Assembly (NCBI GenBank): GCA_030374765.1
Contig: JARGXX010000080.1
Coordinates: forward strand, 248,001-312,000
Length of the DNA: 64,000 nt
From: Agarophyton chilense
Lineage: Eukaryota > Rhodophyta > Florideophyceae > Gracilariales > Gracilariaceae
Direction of reading: 5' to 3'
The notes below the pieces were generated by a model. That model worked only from the letters and a program-made list of their open reading frames with translations. It was not told the origin of the DNA and searched no databases. Both the position numbers and the translations under genes were made by a program. Below are positions 20,536-32,712 of this stretch, in pieces (within the stretch, counting starts at the first letter, position 1; the number at the start of each line of letters is the position of its first letter).

Positions 20536-21998
20536 CAACCATATCATTACGTCTGTAACAAGACGGGTGAGGAGGGCGTGCGTCTGGTTCCACGAATCAA
20601 AAGGGGTTTGAAACAAATGTCTACCGGCATCCGTACTGCGAAACGCTAAGCGCTGTTCTTATATATTTTTGTTTTTGATGAACAGATCCGCGATGAAGCG
20701 AAGTACAGATGCGTCACGTATGAAAAATGATCTGATTTAACTTTATTTCTGAACCTGTGCGACTGTGAAGCGTGGTGAGCTTTAGGGCTGCTTTCAGACG
20801 ATGATGAGCAGTACAGTATTGCTGAACATCGAATGCGACCACAAATTGCAAAGACCAAAGAGGTTTCAATATTTTTATTGATTAAAGAAAGCAATCACGA
20901 CCATGCAAAGAAATACTCAGCAGTGATCGCCGTGCTCCTTTTGTGAGTCCAGATTACCCGCAGCACATATCATATGTGGAAATGGTGATTATTTATATCA
21001 TGTGACTTGTTTTTTCTGAGTTCAGTGCGTCCTTGAGAAACCTTAACCGGGAAAGAAAGTGGAAAATTGAGCTGGCCCAATTGGCCTCCACTTGGAACCA
21101 AGAAAATTGTTTGTTGATGGGTACATATAGTACTAGTTTTCTGCTGGACTGCTGGAGATGGAGAGCTGAGCAATGCAATACGGTAGCGTGCACTCCTTAA
21201 GATGACCATGATACTATCTTGATGGGTGAGAAGGACCCATGCAAAGAATAGGCTTCTGGCATGCAAAGCACTTGCCCATAACTTTCGGAACGACAAGCAT
21301 GAGGTAAATTTGGTAAAGCGGAGTTGACCGGTTTTGTGGAAACGAGGTTAAGGAGGATCTGGAGACAACGGTTTGTTTGAGAGGCTATACATCAATTTTG
21401 TTCTCACCGCGGTCGAATCTTGGTTCCAATCAATGCGTCGCTGTCTCTGAACTTTCCTCTTGGAGCAGAAACTCGCCCACCAGAGTCAAGGTGATCGAGC
21501 GACGAAAACCGACAAGGCAGTTCGATATATCCTTCAGAACTGGTGCAATATAAAAGTACTCTGTATGTCGAAAAAGGTTATGCCACTGTCAGCGCATTTT
21601 TTTGGAATAACAAAAATTATCAAAACTTAATAAAAATGGAAAGTCTTGCTTGGTACCGTTGTACTACTGTAGCTAGCCACGTCACATCCACCGTTCGTAC
21701 GTGCAGGGAGCATGCACAGCCATTCACACAGCCGTGAATGGTCAGCAGCATTCACAGAGAAATGCTTAGAACTGAGCATTCACGATCACCATCGTCATGT
21801 CTACAAAAGACATCCCCTTCCCACCTTGACTGGAGGCGTAGATACTTCCACCTGCACAAGCAACTGAATCAGACGGTCTTTCTCGAAGAAATCGTCACTT
21901 AAACAATTGTCCTCAGCTGCAAGTACATTATATTGCATCTGACCGCTTTCTTCGTGTGCGTTGTTGTAATGGCGGCGTTCATAAACAACTTCTCTTCC
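20536..21998. other. No gene recognised
   Basis: Short frames only. A cluster of small repeats around CATTCACA lies near 21720-21780; it is too short and irregular to call. Confidence 0.4.
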
Positions 21999-22302
21999 TA
22001 CGGTTTGTTCAAACTATGTTATCCGGGTGAGGTATACAAAAGGATGTAAAAGGTCCTCCCAGAAATTATAGTTTGGGTACCGTTTGAGCACTTCGACACG
22101 CGGAAGTCTTTTACAGGACATTTTCCGTTTTGTGAATCCCATCGCAAGTTTCATTGAGGAAAACATTGCTGCGCTGTGTCTGCGGAACGAGTGTTTAGTG
22201 GGGCAGTGATCTCATAACTGTTCAATGTACTCTGACAAACGCGCTGCGACGAGGGCTGTTTGCAAGAGCCTCGCAAATCACCAAAGGAACTGTAAAACAA
22301 AT
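21999..22302 (+). repeat. Direct repeat R, copy 2 (internally deleted form)
   Basis: Matches 20137-20535 apart from one ~95-bp internal gap and scattered base changes. Every frame is broken more often than in copy 1. Confidence 0.75.
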
Positions 22303-24190
22303 GAGCAACTACGAAGGTTGGGACTCTTCTTTTTGCTTGGATCTGGCTGAGGTCTGGCAGATCCCGCTCTGCAAGCCTTCATGCAGTGCTAGAGTACTTT
22401 CTTAAAGACTACGTTCTTTATCTTAGTTTCTAACGTTTAACAAAAATCAAGCGAAAGGTCTGTGTTGAAACGTCGCGCAGAATTATCGGTAACGTTTTTT
22501 TATAGGTGACGCTCAAGATTTGATGCGTCACAAACCCCACAAGTTCTTGGCCAGAAATGCAATCTTTGTTTCAAAAGTTCTGCTTCAGCTTGGGGAAAGA
22601 ACACGAATGTACACAGTAGAGAGAGAGAAAATAATATGGAATTGGATCAGTTCCGAAGACTTAGGCAAGAACTCATCCAGAAACTCGGTCCAATCCCTGC
22701 CTGCTTTGAATTCGTTCCTTCTGCAAATCCCTGCAGTTAGATCTAAATGCCACTAGATGTAGTTGAAAACGAAAAACTATAGGCTGAAATCAAGCTGGAG
22801 TCTTCGGCATTCCCCAGCATGGTTTTAAAACAGGTTTGCATCGCGCTTGTTCTCATAGTGTTCCTCGTAGTTCTTTCTTGGAAATCTTGAATCAAGTGAT
22901 GTATTTTCACGCCTTTTTTGACTGAACGAAGTCCTCCCGTGTAGCGGATTTGAGCCAGAAAAATATATGACTTCAAGAAAAGATATTAGAATTATTTCCC
23001 CATCCTTCATGGGATTCAAGATTCAAAAAGAACTTTACGAGTGAGTCGAATTGGTTGAACGAAAGATATATCGGTTAAGCAGACGACGCAAAAAAACGAT
23101 GGCGGTGCCGATAGGCATTTCGTTCATGGTTGTGCAGAACATGAAGAAATACAATCAAGTCTCTTGTTGTGCTCTGATGAGCAGTTTTCAATAAGACATA
23201 ATGGTTCCCTGTTTAGAAGATGGTGCTGATATGCTGCTGCGGTTAAGCTTATCGCATTGTGGGTGTGCTGATTCTCAGCGTTCCTCGGTTATCACAGTCC
23301 TTTTGAGTGAAATACCAAATCGTGCCAGTATTCGTATCTTCAAGTTTTCACGAGCTAGGCGCGCCACATCATGTAACACTCAGGTATAAAAAGGGCTACG
23401 TGACCAGATTGAAAACAGGCTACATTCAACGTCAAGCCCTGTCTCCAATCGTATGACAGCTGTAGCTCCTTGTAGATGTATCGATCTTCGTAGTAGACCT
23501 CTATTCAACAATCAACAAAGTCTGGCGTGCTCCTCAGAGATCCAACGAGACCTTCCGTTTTCTCACCTCACCCGTCTCAGTGTTTCACATCACATGTTGG
23601 ACACTTCTTCTATTTGTTGGGCTTTAAGAATGTAATGATATACATCCCCCTGATGCATTGCAATTGCACGAAGAATGCGGTCGTGGTGTGCCGTCGCTGC
23701 CTTGTCGTCGATTCGGGAAACATGACCAGCAAAGCGCTAAACACACTATACCAAAAACCTCGTGTCCTTTTCCCTGCATTGGGTTTTTGGTAAAGTTCAC
23801 ACGTATCGACAAGGAGGCCGACCACGATAGATGGAACCCGAATAGCTGGTCGCGAGGAAAAGAAAGAAAAAGAGAGATCGGAGACCAGAAACGGTGGGGG
23901 CTCTATCCCTTCTACAGAGCTTTTTGTACCAATTCTGGGTCCGTGTCATGCTGCTGTGTTGCGGCGTACGGAGAACGATATTCATTTGCTGGCTCGAAAG
24001 CTAAAACAACGACTTCGACGTCCCGGAATTGAACACCTTCGTCTGCTTCGTCTGCAACACAGATCTCATGCAAAAATCTTAGTTTTTCGTGGCGATTGTA
24101 GCACGCTCATTGTTGTGAATCCGTCAGACCAAAACTATCCGAACATCAAACCCATTCCGTTTGTACCAGGGCGGGTGGGGAGGGCGTGGG
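22303..24190. other. No gene recognised
   Basis: Contains only short frames. A Leu/Val-rich plus-strand stretch near 22815-22890 (QVCIALVLIVFLVVL) would be a membrane helix if translated but has stops around it. Confidence 0.4.
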
Positions 24191-24243
24191 CGAGCACCCA
24201 ACTAACATGCTGGAGGCCAGGAATTCGAGCCTCCGCGACAGTA
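24191..24243 (+). pseudogene. tRNA-Val pseudogene (3' two thirds)
   Basis: The anticodon loop CTAACAT, stem GCTGG, T-loop TTCGAGC and acceptor-like CGACAGTA match the tRNA-Val gene at 17958-18031 with a few changes, but the 5' acceptor and D-arm are unrecognisable. It sits at the same relative place in duplication copy 2 as the intact gene in copy 1. Confidence 0.85.
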
Positions 24244-24672
24244 GTCCGTTCAATTTTTCATGGCATTGTGAAAAAAGCATCCAATAATACCAATCGTTCT
24301 CACAAACTCATCTTTCTTCATATTTATAACATGTTTTGACCTTCAGCTTTGAACTTTGTACCCTTCGTACCTTCAACGCATGCATTTGCGTGGTTGTTTT
24401 CATGCCACTGTTACATGTGCTCACAAAAATAACCTGAATTCAAGAGACCCGAGCACCTCCAAAACTGTTTTTCTTCACGTTCCTGCACGTAGAAATAAGC
24501 TTCTTTCAACATCTTTTACCGGTTTGTTACGCCGGCGTATGTTCCTGTTTGTATACTTCAGCGAGACTGGACCGAAATTGCAATGTATCTACACCAGTCT
24601 TAGTACCCACCATCAACGACGACTTAATTGAAACATCTTCTCTTCTCCGCCACAGATAAACCCCTCAAAATC

Positions 24673-25362
24673 TTACGGCACCACTTTTTGTACAAGCTCA
24701 TGAAGGTCCTTGATCAGAGAACACTGTCCTTGCCGAGAAACTCCGACAAGGTCGAAAGCTTTCTCAATGCCGCTCTCGAGCTCTGCAATCTGGTGAGAGA
24801 GCAAATAGTTCTTTGCCCTCTCTTCGCAGAACCGAACCGCCGAGCTGGTGCGTCCTCCGTTCGAGAGAGCAACTTCCTCCTCCAGCTCTTTGATACGACA
24901 TTCAAGTTTTTGTTGTCGTTCTCTGCTTGCATCCAAAAGAGACTTCGTGAAGCTAAGTTCCCTTTCTTCGAGCTCAAAGCGAGACTCGGCCGGTGGTTGT
25001 TCTTCCTTAGCTTCACATTGCTCATCGTAATTATTGTCGGCCTCTGACTCAGCTATTAATTTGTAGACGGCTGGTGCGACAAGTGAGGTGAAAATAACAA
25101 ACAGCTCGACAAACATGTTGAAGCTCTTGACAATTCCGTGAGCTGCTGAAGAAGATCTCAATATGCAAGCAGAAAAGGGTGGTAGTAAGAGAGGCAGTAC
25201 AAAAAAGTACGAACGCTTTTGAGACTGAAGAGAAAGCCGTGTGATGAAGTTGGTGACAACAGAAACGATTGAAAATGTTGTGGTCGACGGCAGAGATACA
25301 TTTCCTGCAGGCTCGGGTACAGCTTTGCATGCGCTTAAATCCCATTCCGATTGAACACTCAC
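24673..25362 (-). CDS. Hydrophobic plus coiled-coil protein of unknown function, copy 2
   Basis: Same length and frame as copy 1 at 18663-19352, with no indel. Amino-acid differences seen are few (F/V and A/V in the second hydrophobic stretch, P/A, G/A, M/L, V/I and the last residues). Replacement changes outnumber silent ones in my hand comparison, which does not support strong purifying selection. The same GTG/splice-donor ambiguity applies at 25362. It could be a real paralogue, or a conserved non-coding or mobile segment with a fortuitous frame. Confidence 0.48.
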   Translation of the reverse strand: MSVQSEWDLSACKAVPEPAGNVSLPSTTTFSIVSVVTNFITRLSLQSQKRSYFFVLPLLLPPFSACILRSSSAAHGIVKSFNMFVELFVIFTSLVAPAVYKLIAESEADNNYDEQCEAKEEQPPAESRFELEERELSFTKSLLDASRERQQKLECRIKELEEEVALSNGGRTSSAVRFCEERAKNYLLSHQIAELESGIEKAFDLVGVSRQGQCSLIKDLHELVQKVVP

Positions 25363-25978
25363 CTGAGTCCTGGAAAATCAAGCACTCGAATGAAACTTAG
25401 AAACTAGGACGTAATGTCATTTCTGGGACTCAAACTTGTCCACGCAATTCGAAGACTAAATCAAGGAACAATGCATGACAAATTCAAACGACCAAACACG
25501 GAGATTTCTAAACTTCCACGAATCGACAGTCGACGTCGAGCACTTTGTTTTGGAAAAACAATGCTCGAATACATCCTCTCCGGGAAATCAGCCAAAGTCA
25601 AATCTGAACATCGAGGTTAGGCTAAAAGAGAGACGACCACATATTTCACTTTTCGTTTCATATTTCACTTTTCGTTTCACGCACTCCACCATCATCAAAA
25701 CAAAAGCGACAGGGTTTCTGTGAATGTTACTTGGATTCTACTCGAGAACAAAGGTAGGAATCATTTCAGATCGTTACCTTGTACGCCTGAAGTATGTACC
25801 GCCCAGACTTCTCACATCAACGAGTGTTTACCGACTTTCTTAAACAATGAGATAAGCTCGACTCTTTTACCTTCAATTCACTTGTTTTGCTTCCCAGAAC
25901 TACAAAGGACGGCGCTAACGCTTTCACACTCTGCAGGCTGTACTAGACATAATGCATGGAGCTTGACGCAAGTTTTTA

Positions 25979-26643
25979 CATCTCCTTGTCATGAAAACAT
26001 AGGTGTCATTCGAAGTGTGGATTCAGATTCTAAACACTCTAGACCCAATGAGGTAGTTGTTGCTGTTGATATTTCTCCATTAGGCTCCCGTTTTTTTAGA
26101 TTCAGTCTCTTCAGGCTGCATAACATTCTTTGAAAGCCTCAGGAGGGCACCTCTGCTGCTGAACTGAGGCATTGGAGTGTCAAGTCTTTTCCCCAGACAC
26201 ATCCGCAAGCTGCGCACAGTGATCTCTGCTTTAGCGTTTGCTGTTGAAGCATCCCAACCCGTTCAATCGAAAATATGTCATCGCCCATATCGGCATCACA
26301 CCACGCACAAAATGATGGGAGCCACGCTCTCGCACAGCCATTGTTCGTTGCTTTCCCAATCAGCCACCTACGGCAAACCCGACCAAAACCTTCTTTTATC
26401 AGGAGATATTTCGACAGTACGACCAGTATAGCAAATGAGTCACTGCGCGAGGCTCACACCTTGCAGTCATTGACTCGACGACCACCAAACCAGTGCGATC
26501 CTTCAATCTCAGCTGTTCTATTGACTCTGTATGGCTGGAATCAACCGTAGAGCTAAGACACATATCAGCTGTAGACCGTCTTGCCAATCTAAAACAGGGT
26601 CTTTTAAGGAGAAATTCGAGTCAAAAGCCGAATAAGACAAGGA
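25979..26643. other. No gene recognised
   Basis: Sequence to the right of duplication copy 2, with only short broken frames on both strands. Confidence 0.4.
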
Positions 26644-26989
26644 CGGGATTAAGCTTGCTGCGTTAGACGCCAATATGAAGAATGATCTTCAGATGGACAT
26701 GACGGACCTCTTTTCTTATTCAAGAAAAAGACAAATGTTCATCTCCTACGTTTCAATCCTGCGCAAACATAGACAAAGTTGGATAACTAAGAACCACCCC
26801 AACACGGCTGTAGCCTACATTGTTTCGGTCATCATGCCCAAACAACTGAAGATTCGTCTCGAGACCGACCTGCAATTGACAAACGCGCACATGAAGAAGG
26901 GCTCCCGGGGTTTCATGGCACATTCAAAGTTTGTAGCCGAAGCATTTCAAACTGTGGACGATAATACAGTTTCGAGACAACGAAACTAG
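26644..26989 (+). pseudogene. Gag relic of a copia-like element
   Basis: About 105 codons with a Gag-like pattern: an aromatic/basic helix region (FISYVSILRKHRQSW), then PKQLKIRLETDL and FMAHSKFVAEAF. The spacing resembles the Gag N-terminal half of the copia-like lineage whose pol relics occupy 27960-32864. No partner domains are intact around it. Assignment is by pattern only. Confidence 0.45.
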
Positions 26990-27959
26990 AGGCCCAGAAA
27001 GAAGTCAACCCAACAGAAAAAGTTATCTCGAAGCACAGAATCCCGCAGAACCAGTGCTCGAAGCCTTCTTGACTAGTGGAAATACTGATATGTTTCGCGT
27101 CAGAAAGTTTGATTAACGGTACACTGTCGATATTGAATTTGAATATCTCGCTCACAGATTTGCGTAGTAAAAGATTAGATCCCCCGCTCTACTTGGTTTT
27201 CGTGTGAATTGATTCAGCATGGTTTGCAGTTCAACCCTTAGATAGATATTCGAAAGGGTCAAGAGTCTACTGAGTAAAAGAAAAACGGTAACCATCTTTC
27301 CAACAGGGGTAGCATCGCTACTGATATTGACGAAATCTGGAAGCCTGTCATCATGGCAGAAGAAGATGGTCTGAGGAAGGTGTCGCGTTTGCGGCTCAGG
27401 GTGACGAGGTTTTTATACTCTAGAAAATGAGATTTGAGGACTTACTACAGTCCAAGAATCTTCTTTCTGTTATCGACCAAGACCGTATTAAAGACAGGAA
27501 AGTAAAGGAACTAGACTGCGAACTTCAACAGAAGATAACGAAGACTCGAATGTATCTGTTACAGTCTATCAGAGACAAACCACTGAGAAATGTAGCCTCC
27601 GACCGTAAGTGTCGAAAAACTCGGGGAAAAAGGAGGGGGGGTCGGTTACGTGTTTACCGAAGAACGCAGATTCTCCGGGTTTCCACGGGGACAGGCGAAG
27701 AGGACTGAGCGCTAGCGTAATGACCCTGGTCAGAAGGGTAAACAGTTTCATGTCGCGTAAAACAAATCCTACCGATTAGGAGAAAGAACTATGACTTTTT
27801 CTATCACTCATAAGTAGGAAAGATGCTGCGTCAATGTATGGGCGTATCGAGAGTTTAATTAGTAGACAAAAGGACGTATCGATAGTGTATTGATACAAGT
27901 CATCTATATAAGGCTTTCGATAACACTCGATTCTTTCTTAACCGTCTACGCTGCAAAGT
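26990..27959. other. Region between gag relic and copia-like RNase H
   Basis: Contains a short Lys/Arg-rich plus-strand frame (27427-27708) with no recognised domain. It may hold the decayed LTR of the neighbouring minus-strand element. Confidence 0.35.
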
Positions 27960-28200
27960 ATCTACTGTTGAAGCGAGATAAGACTATATCCGGTGTCAAA
28001 AAGTTGTTCAAGTCTAGAGCACGGCTTATTTTTCGTCAAAGCATCTACAGGATTGTCCATACCGAGAATCCAGCCGATGTTACTTATTCATATGTTGTGA
28101 TACGCTTCACGCGCGGACATATTATCCAGCATGAGACGGTTTTTGGTCGTTCGTGTCCCTTTGATGATAGATTTGAACACAGAGTCACTATCTGTCAACA
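27960..28200 (-). pseudogene. Copia-like RNase H relic
   Basis: The minus-strand frame reads LIMLTDSDSVFKSII, RLMLDNMSAREAY, then SNIGWILGMDNPVDALTK. These match the DS catalytic turn, the middle helix and the C-terminal xPADxLTK motif of copia-type RNase H. Two stops are present. Confidence 0.8.
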
Positions 28201-28399
28201 TAATCAGGGCAACGTTTTATATTCAACATCGACTGCAGTTCACGCTTCACCAGATATGCGTAGTCAAAAGCGTTGCAAAAGGATATGGTCCCGCTCCCAT
28301 TGTAGATCGAACACAACTTCGACTTTTGCAGCTGCTGTAGTTTGTTATGTTGTGCAAACCAGTTTCATACACCAAACAGATCAAATAGTTAAGTTGTGA

Positions 28400-29082
28400 G
28401 TGCAGCGACGAGGTGTTGCAGAAAGAACTTCGACTGTGCGCTCGTATGTGTAGTTCGTTCTTGTTAAGACGTTGTTAAAGCAGACCTCTGGTTGAGGTAG
28501 CTCGCGTGCGGCGGATCAGTTGGTTCATTGATTGGATGGTGGCCAAATTGAACAGCGATTCTGTAATCTGAGCCAGAAATTTGACGGGGGCCAAAATATA
28601 TGGTCTAGTGTGGGTTAACCAAGGCAATTTTTGCCACTCTTATCGAAACTCTGGACCCATAGCGTCATACTGTAGGAGCTTGATACGGTTGGGAAACTGT
28701 GTGTGGTGTAGTCTGTAGCCATTTGCTATCTTCTGGACATTGATTCCGGCAAAACTGAAGTTCTGGTACTCTTTTTCTTTGAACTCGAAGCGAACTTCGA
28801 TTAATCTGGACTAATTATCAAATTCAAGATCTCCAGTGCTGCTTGTGTCATCTACATAAGCCCCAGCTACGCCAATAAGCTTGTTATTCACTGTTTTGAA
28901 GAACAAGGACAAGTCTACGGCTGTGGACTTCATTGACAATTGGTAGCGTAAGTGCCTGATGAATATGGAGTTTCAGTAATCACCTGAGTCGCTTATCCCG
29001 TAGAGTGGCTTCAATAGTTTCAGAAGCTGATTCTCCAAAAGTCGAAATTCCGCGGATAGTTTCACGTAGATGTCGCGCATCA
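28400..29082 (-). pseudogene. Copia-like reverse transcriptase, C-terminal part
   Basis: Begins at LMRDIYVKLSAEF, followed by QLLKLLKPLYGISDSGDY, then DLSLFFK, then VAGAYVDDTSS: the copia YVDD catalytic box is intact. Several stops occur downstream. The 5' continuation is at 29863-30468 across the insert. Confidence 0.85.
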
Positions 29083-29850
29083 GCTGTGGTGCACGCCCTC
29101 TGGGAGGGGTTCTGAAGGACTTAGTAATTTTCCCGAAACATTCGGATGCGCATGGCGTAGCTGCAGCGCGCCGTGGCCCCGACTTGGGTGCAACTGACAC
29201 ACGTGTAACGTGGTTGGTCAGGGAGAGGCTGGCACAGCATTGCTGGATATGTTCTCTATTTATTTAGATTTATTACACTAGGTTAGGGAGTTTTCTACAG
29301 TACTCTACACTATATAGTGCCAGGGCGATCTCGCCCTGACACTCAGTAAACTTCCCCAACCAGGGTTCTTGGCTCTAAGTCTTTTTCCGCTTTCGCGAGT
29401 CTTCCACACTCTACGGAGGTGAAGCCGCGTTACTAACGGTAGACTTATCCACCCTGCGTCAACAGGAGACTCACCGCCGTTAGCTTGTATATCTTTCATA
29501 CCACTGCCGTGTTCTCGCCCCATTATTGAGTTTGCTACATATTTCTTTTGGCTCTCGTGGCCCATGCCCCCGATCGCCCCCACTGGGTGGTCCCCCCTTT
29601 ATCACTTGTGCACTCCCGTGGAATACAGCTCATATCTGGTCTGCTCCCTTCTAGCATCCCGCACTCTCCCCGCTTGTTTGGCGTGCCGGTGAACCTCGGC
29701 CTTACACCTCGACTTAGTCGTGTTCACTCCGGAGAGGCTCCGTCGCCGTGCTACCCTCCTTGGAGGAAGATTCGGACATCTTCGTTTGTTTCCGCCGCCC
29801 TTGGCGTTGCACTACATCAGCTGTTCGGCTGACTGCAAATAGGCCTACAA
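29083..29850. repeat. LTR-like insert (candidate solo LTR) within the copia-like RT
   Basis: About 770 bp with TGT at one end and ACA at the other, inserted between two adjacent parts of one RT domain. It contains a perfect inverted pair (CAGGGCGATCTCGCCCTG) beside TATATAG, resembling the TATATAG/CCTGG core of the element A/B LTRs. No internal coding domain is seen. About 16 codons of RT are missing at the junction and I find no target duplication, so boundaries are approximate and an old deletion could have shaped it. Confidence 0.5.
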
Positions 29851-29862
29851 AACGTTGTGTGA

Positions 29863-30468
29863 TTAGAGGAGGAAACCAAATAGTGTGGCAATTGCGACGA
29901 GTACTCGGATGGAAGACTGCTTATGTGTGGTACCCGTGTGGACCAGAAGATGTTTTGTGACATTATTGTGACCTGGGGCAGTGAAAAGCGCTTTGTAATC
30001 TTCATTATCCTTATCATTGTTCTTAATAGAAAGTGCGAAACGACAAACAAGAATGTCGTGCGACCATTCCTTATTCAATTCTTCGCGGAAGATGATTTCG
30101 TGTACAGAACGTCGTGCTAAACCTGTGAGTTCTTTAACAATCTCATTGTCAAATAATGGTGTTCTACTGCGCGCGTCTGAAGGGTGTAAAATCTCCGTAA
30201 AGTGTACTGACGGGGTTTGCTTGGACCGATAGTGGTGTAAACCCTTACAAAGGCGGTGGAGTTCACGATCGTTATGGAAAGCGGGGTCTGGAAGGATGTG
30301 TGCAATATTGTAGCGAGCAAGGCGTCCATCTATATCCAAATTAATCTCCTTGTCAATGGTCTTCGGTTTTTTGTGCTGTCCGTGTATGAATGTCGACAGC
30401 TGGTGACACGATCCCATGTAATGCGCACGCGAGAATTCACTTTTTCTGACGCCCGTTCCGACTTGCAT
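29863..30468 (-). pseudogene. Copia-like pre-RT region and RT N-terminus
   Basis: A ~200-codon open frame. The second half matches the start of the copia-like RT: IVKELTGLARRSVHEII, ILVCRFALSIKN, EDYKALFTAPGH, then SSIRVLVAIATLFGF, after which normal RT would continue with the SQDV/AYLQS block. Instead the frame ends in the LTR-like insert. Confidence 0.75.
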
Positions 30469-32712
30469 TCGTAGTTAGTGCATTTACATGAGCATTTACT
30501 ATTGCCTATATAAACACAGCTAGATGATTCAGCAGGTCATCTGGCAACGCCGGACGACAGCGCACCCGAGTGGTCTAAGAAACATAGCTACAAGTGTTAC
30601 TTCGCTCAATACTTAGTGATGAGCCAAGTACCAGCCTCATCCTCCGGCATGTCCAGCCGTACACGTTTTTTGGGACCTGAAAAGCGTCCCATGGATTGAC
30701 TGCAAAGGCAACCAAGAAGACTTTGCAAAATCGGTGGCGCTATGGACCTCTTTTCACGAGAAATTGCACAACTCAAAGACGAACAGAATAGCGTTACCGC
30801 TTCGCGTCATAATGCTGAAGAGGTAGCTGTATGGCAGGGCTCGAGATCTGTGTTCTACGATCATTGAAAAAGATGTTTCTTCAGATGGAGGAGCCAACAA
30901 GATCGTCAAATCCATCTATAAGAGAGATTCGCTGTCTGTTGTCAGTGAGATTCATCGGAACTTTATCTCGCTTCTGAACGTGAAGCGCTCTGGCAATGAA
31001 ACGTTCCACAATTTCGAACTTAGATTCGATGCACAGACGTCATAGTTTAACTCCCAATCTGGATCCGCTAAGTTTCCAGAGTCGCTGACAGCCTTCATAT
31101 TTATGGCCAACTCAGCTGTCGACAATGTTTAGCGTGTCTTGGTGCCTGCAGTGGCATCCATGAACAGCAACTTGACTGCTGCGGCGACGACGACGGACTA
31201 CCTCAACACATTGTCGCATGAGAAAATCGCGTCTGTCCTTCGCCAGTGTGATGAAGTCTCTCATGCACACTCTAACGACTCCCCGGAGCCACTTCCGATC
31301 GCTTCCAATGCAGCACAGCTCCAGCCGCGCAACCAGAACCGCCTCGACCGTTGCAACAAGGGTAGACCACTTTCGATGCACTATCCTTGTGATATTTGCG
31401 GGAAGTTTCGTCACTGGAAAAGGAACCACAACCCGGATGGTTCCTCACTCTCGCATTTCCGCTGCCTCGACTGCCCGGTTCCGTCGTAGAACACATCGCC
31501 ACCGAACAAGAATGTACAAAAGAATGATGCCCCGAAGAAGGCTTTCTAATTTAACTGTGCCACCTTGACCAGTTCGAGGGGAGCGGTCTCCGCCAATCCC
31601 GCGCCCGCCCGTCTCGGTCCTCTCCTAAAGGATAGCGCACCGCCATCGGACAAGTCGAGCTTCATCTCCTGTCTATCGAACTTGGATTCGTTCCCGACAC
31701 TCCACTTGAACCGATTCCTGCATCGCTCAACGGCCACACCAGGTGGCAGTATGGCGTGGAGGCTCATGCAAGCCCCCAGCGCAGCATACTTGGCTCGATA
31801 GCCTTGTGCGCCAAGTTTGACCTCTGAAATGAGTTCAACATTACCCACTTAGTGCTCGAAGGATCATCACAGTGGGTGATCGGGGAAAATGTCACCCACA
31901 AGGCGAACATCGTTCATTTTAGTATGAACGCTCTGTTCTTCGATACAAACGGCCCGAACGATTCACTGGAAATCGTTGACGACGACTTCTTATCATTTAT
32001 CCCTGTGGAATGCTTCGCATCATTCAAACGATACCTTGGGTCTACGCTCTACTGTTTCTCCACCGTTACGGTCAAGAAGTCGCTGTGGGCCGATGTGAAG
32101 GCTATCATTGACAAGGTTCACACGAATGTTTGCGGCCACGCACGTTTTTCGGATTTAAAGCTGTTTCTACATCGCAGCAAGCTGTGGAACTGCACTGTTT
32201 CCCAGTACGTGGCAGACGTGGTGAACGATTTCACAACCTGTCGGTCTACTGCCGTTCCACCTCCAACGAGGAAGAGGTCGATCAGCTCGCTGAACACGGC
32301 ATTCAACGACGTCGTATGCATTTATCAATTGTTTTTGGATCAAATTTGCGTGCTACATTCCATGGAAATTGTGTCTTGCTACTCCACTGCCCACGTGGTC
32401 AAGTCCCCTTCTATGCAAGAGGCAGTTACCGGGTTCGAGGAAAGTTGGATGGCTCAATTCATGCACCCACAAGCCATCAGAGAAGTAAAAGCGTTTCTCC
32501 TTGGAGCATTCTGATATCATTGCAAGCAGCTTCAAATCCCGCTCCATGCTGTGCCGCCCCGTCGTCATGCTAAAAACTTAATTGAGTCAAAGATTAACAT
32601 CATTCGCAGTGTTTTCTTGAGGCTCAAGTTGGCAGCCGGCGCGGACTTCAACTCTGACCGCTCTGCTTACATGGCCGTAACAATAAGCAATGACTTATAG
32701 GGCAATGACATC

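Larger units (their letters stand above)
24191..25978. repeat. Segmental duplication, copy 2
   Basis: Partner of 17958-19968. Offset is exactly 6010 bp across the coding frame and its upstream flank, showing no indels over ~1.3 kb. The left part near the tRNA relic is diverged and shortened. A 19-bp tandem (ATATTTCACTTTTCGTTTC) near 25641-25678 is present in both copies. Confidence 0.88.
27960..30468 (-). mobile_element. Copia-like element relic, minus strand, split by an LTR-like insert
   Basis: Read from 30468 down the strand gives the pre-RT region, the RT palm, and RNase H in the copia order. The RT is interrupted between 29850 and 29083 by sequence that does not code for it. No LTRs of its own are identified. 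Several stops show it is old. Confidence 0.8.

Noticed and set aside
24000-24170. Arg/Leu-rich plus-strand frame (LLARKLKQRLRRPGIEHLRLLRLQ) as a small protein
   Set aside because: Short, without family resemblance, and the frame runs into the tRNA relic.
28131-28340. Plus-strand frames at 27890-28399 as a new gene
   Set aside because: The minus strand here reads as copia-like RNase H with the PVDALTK motif.
29310-29345. Strong hairpin (CAGGGCGATCTCGCCCTG) considered as a terminator or RNA element
   Set aside because: No operon-like context in a eukaryote; it fits better as part of an LTR-like insert.
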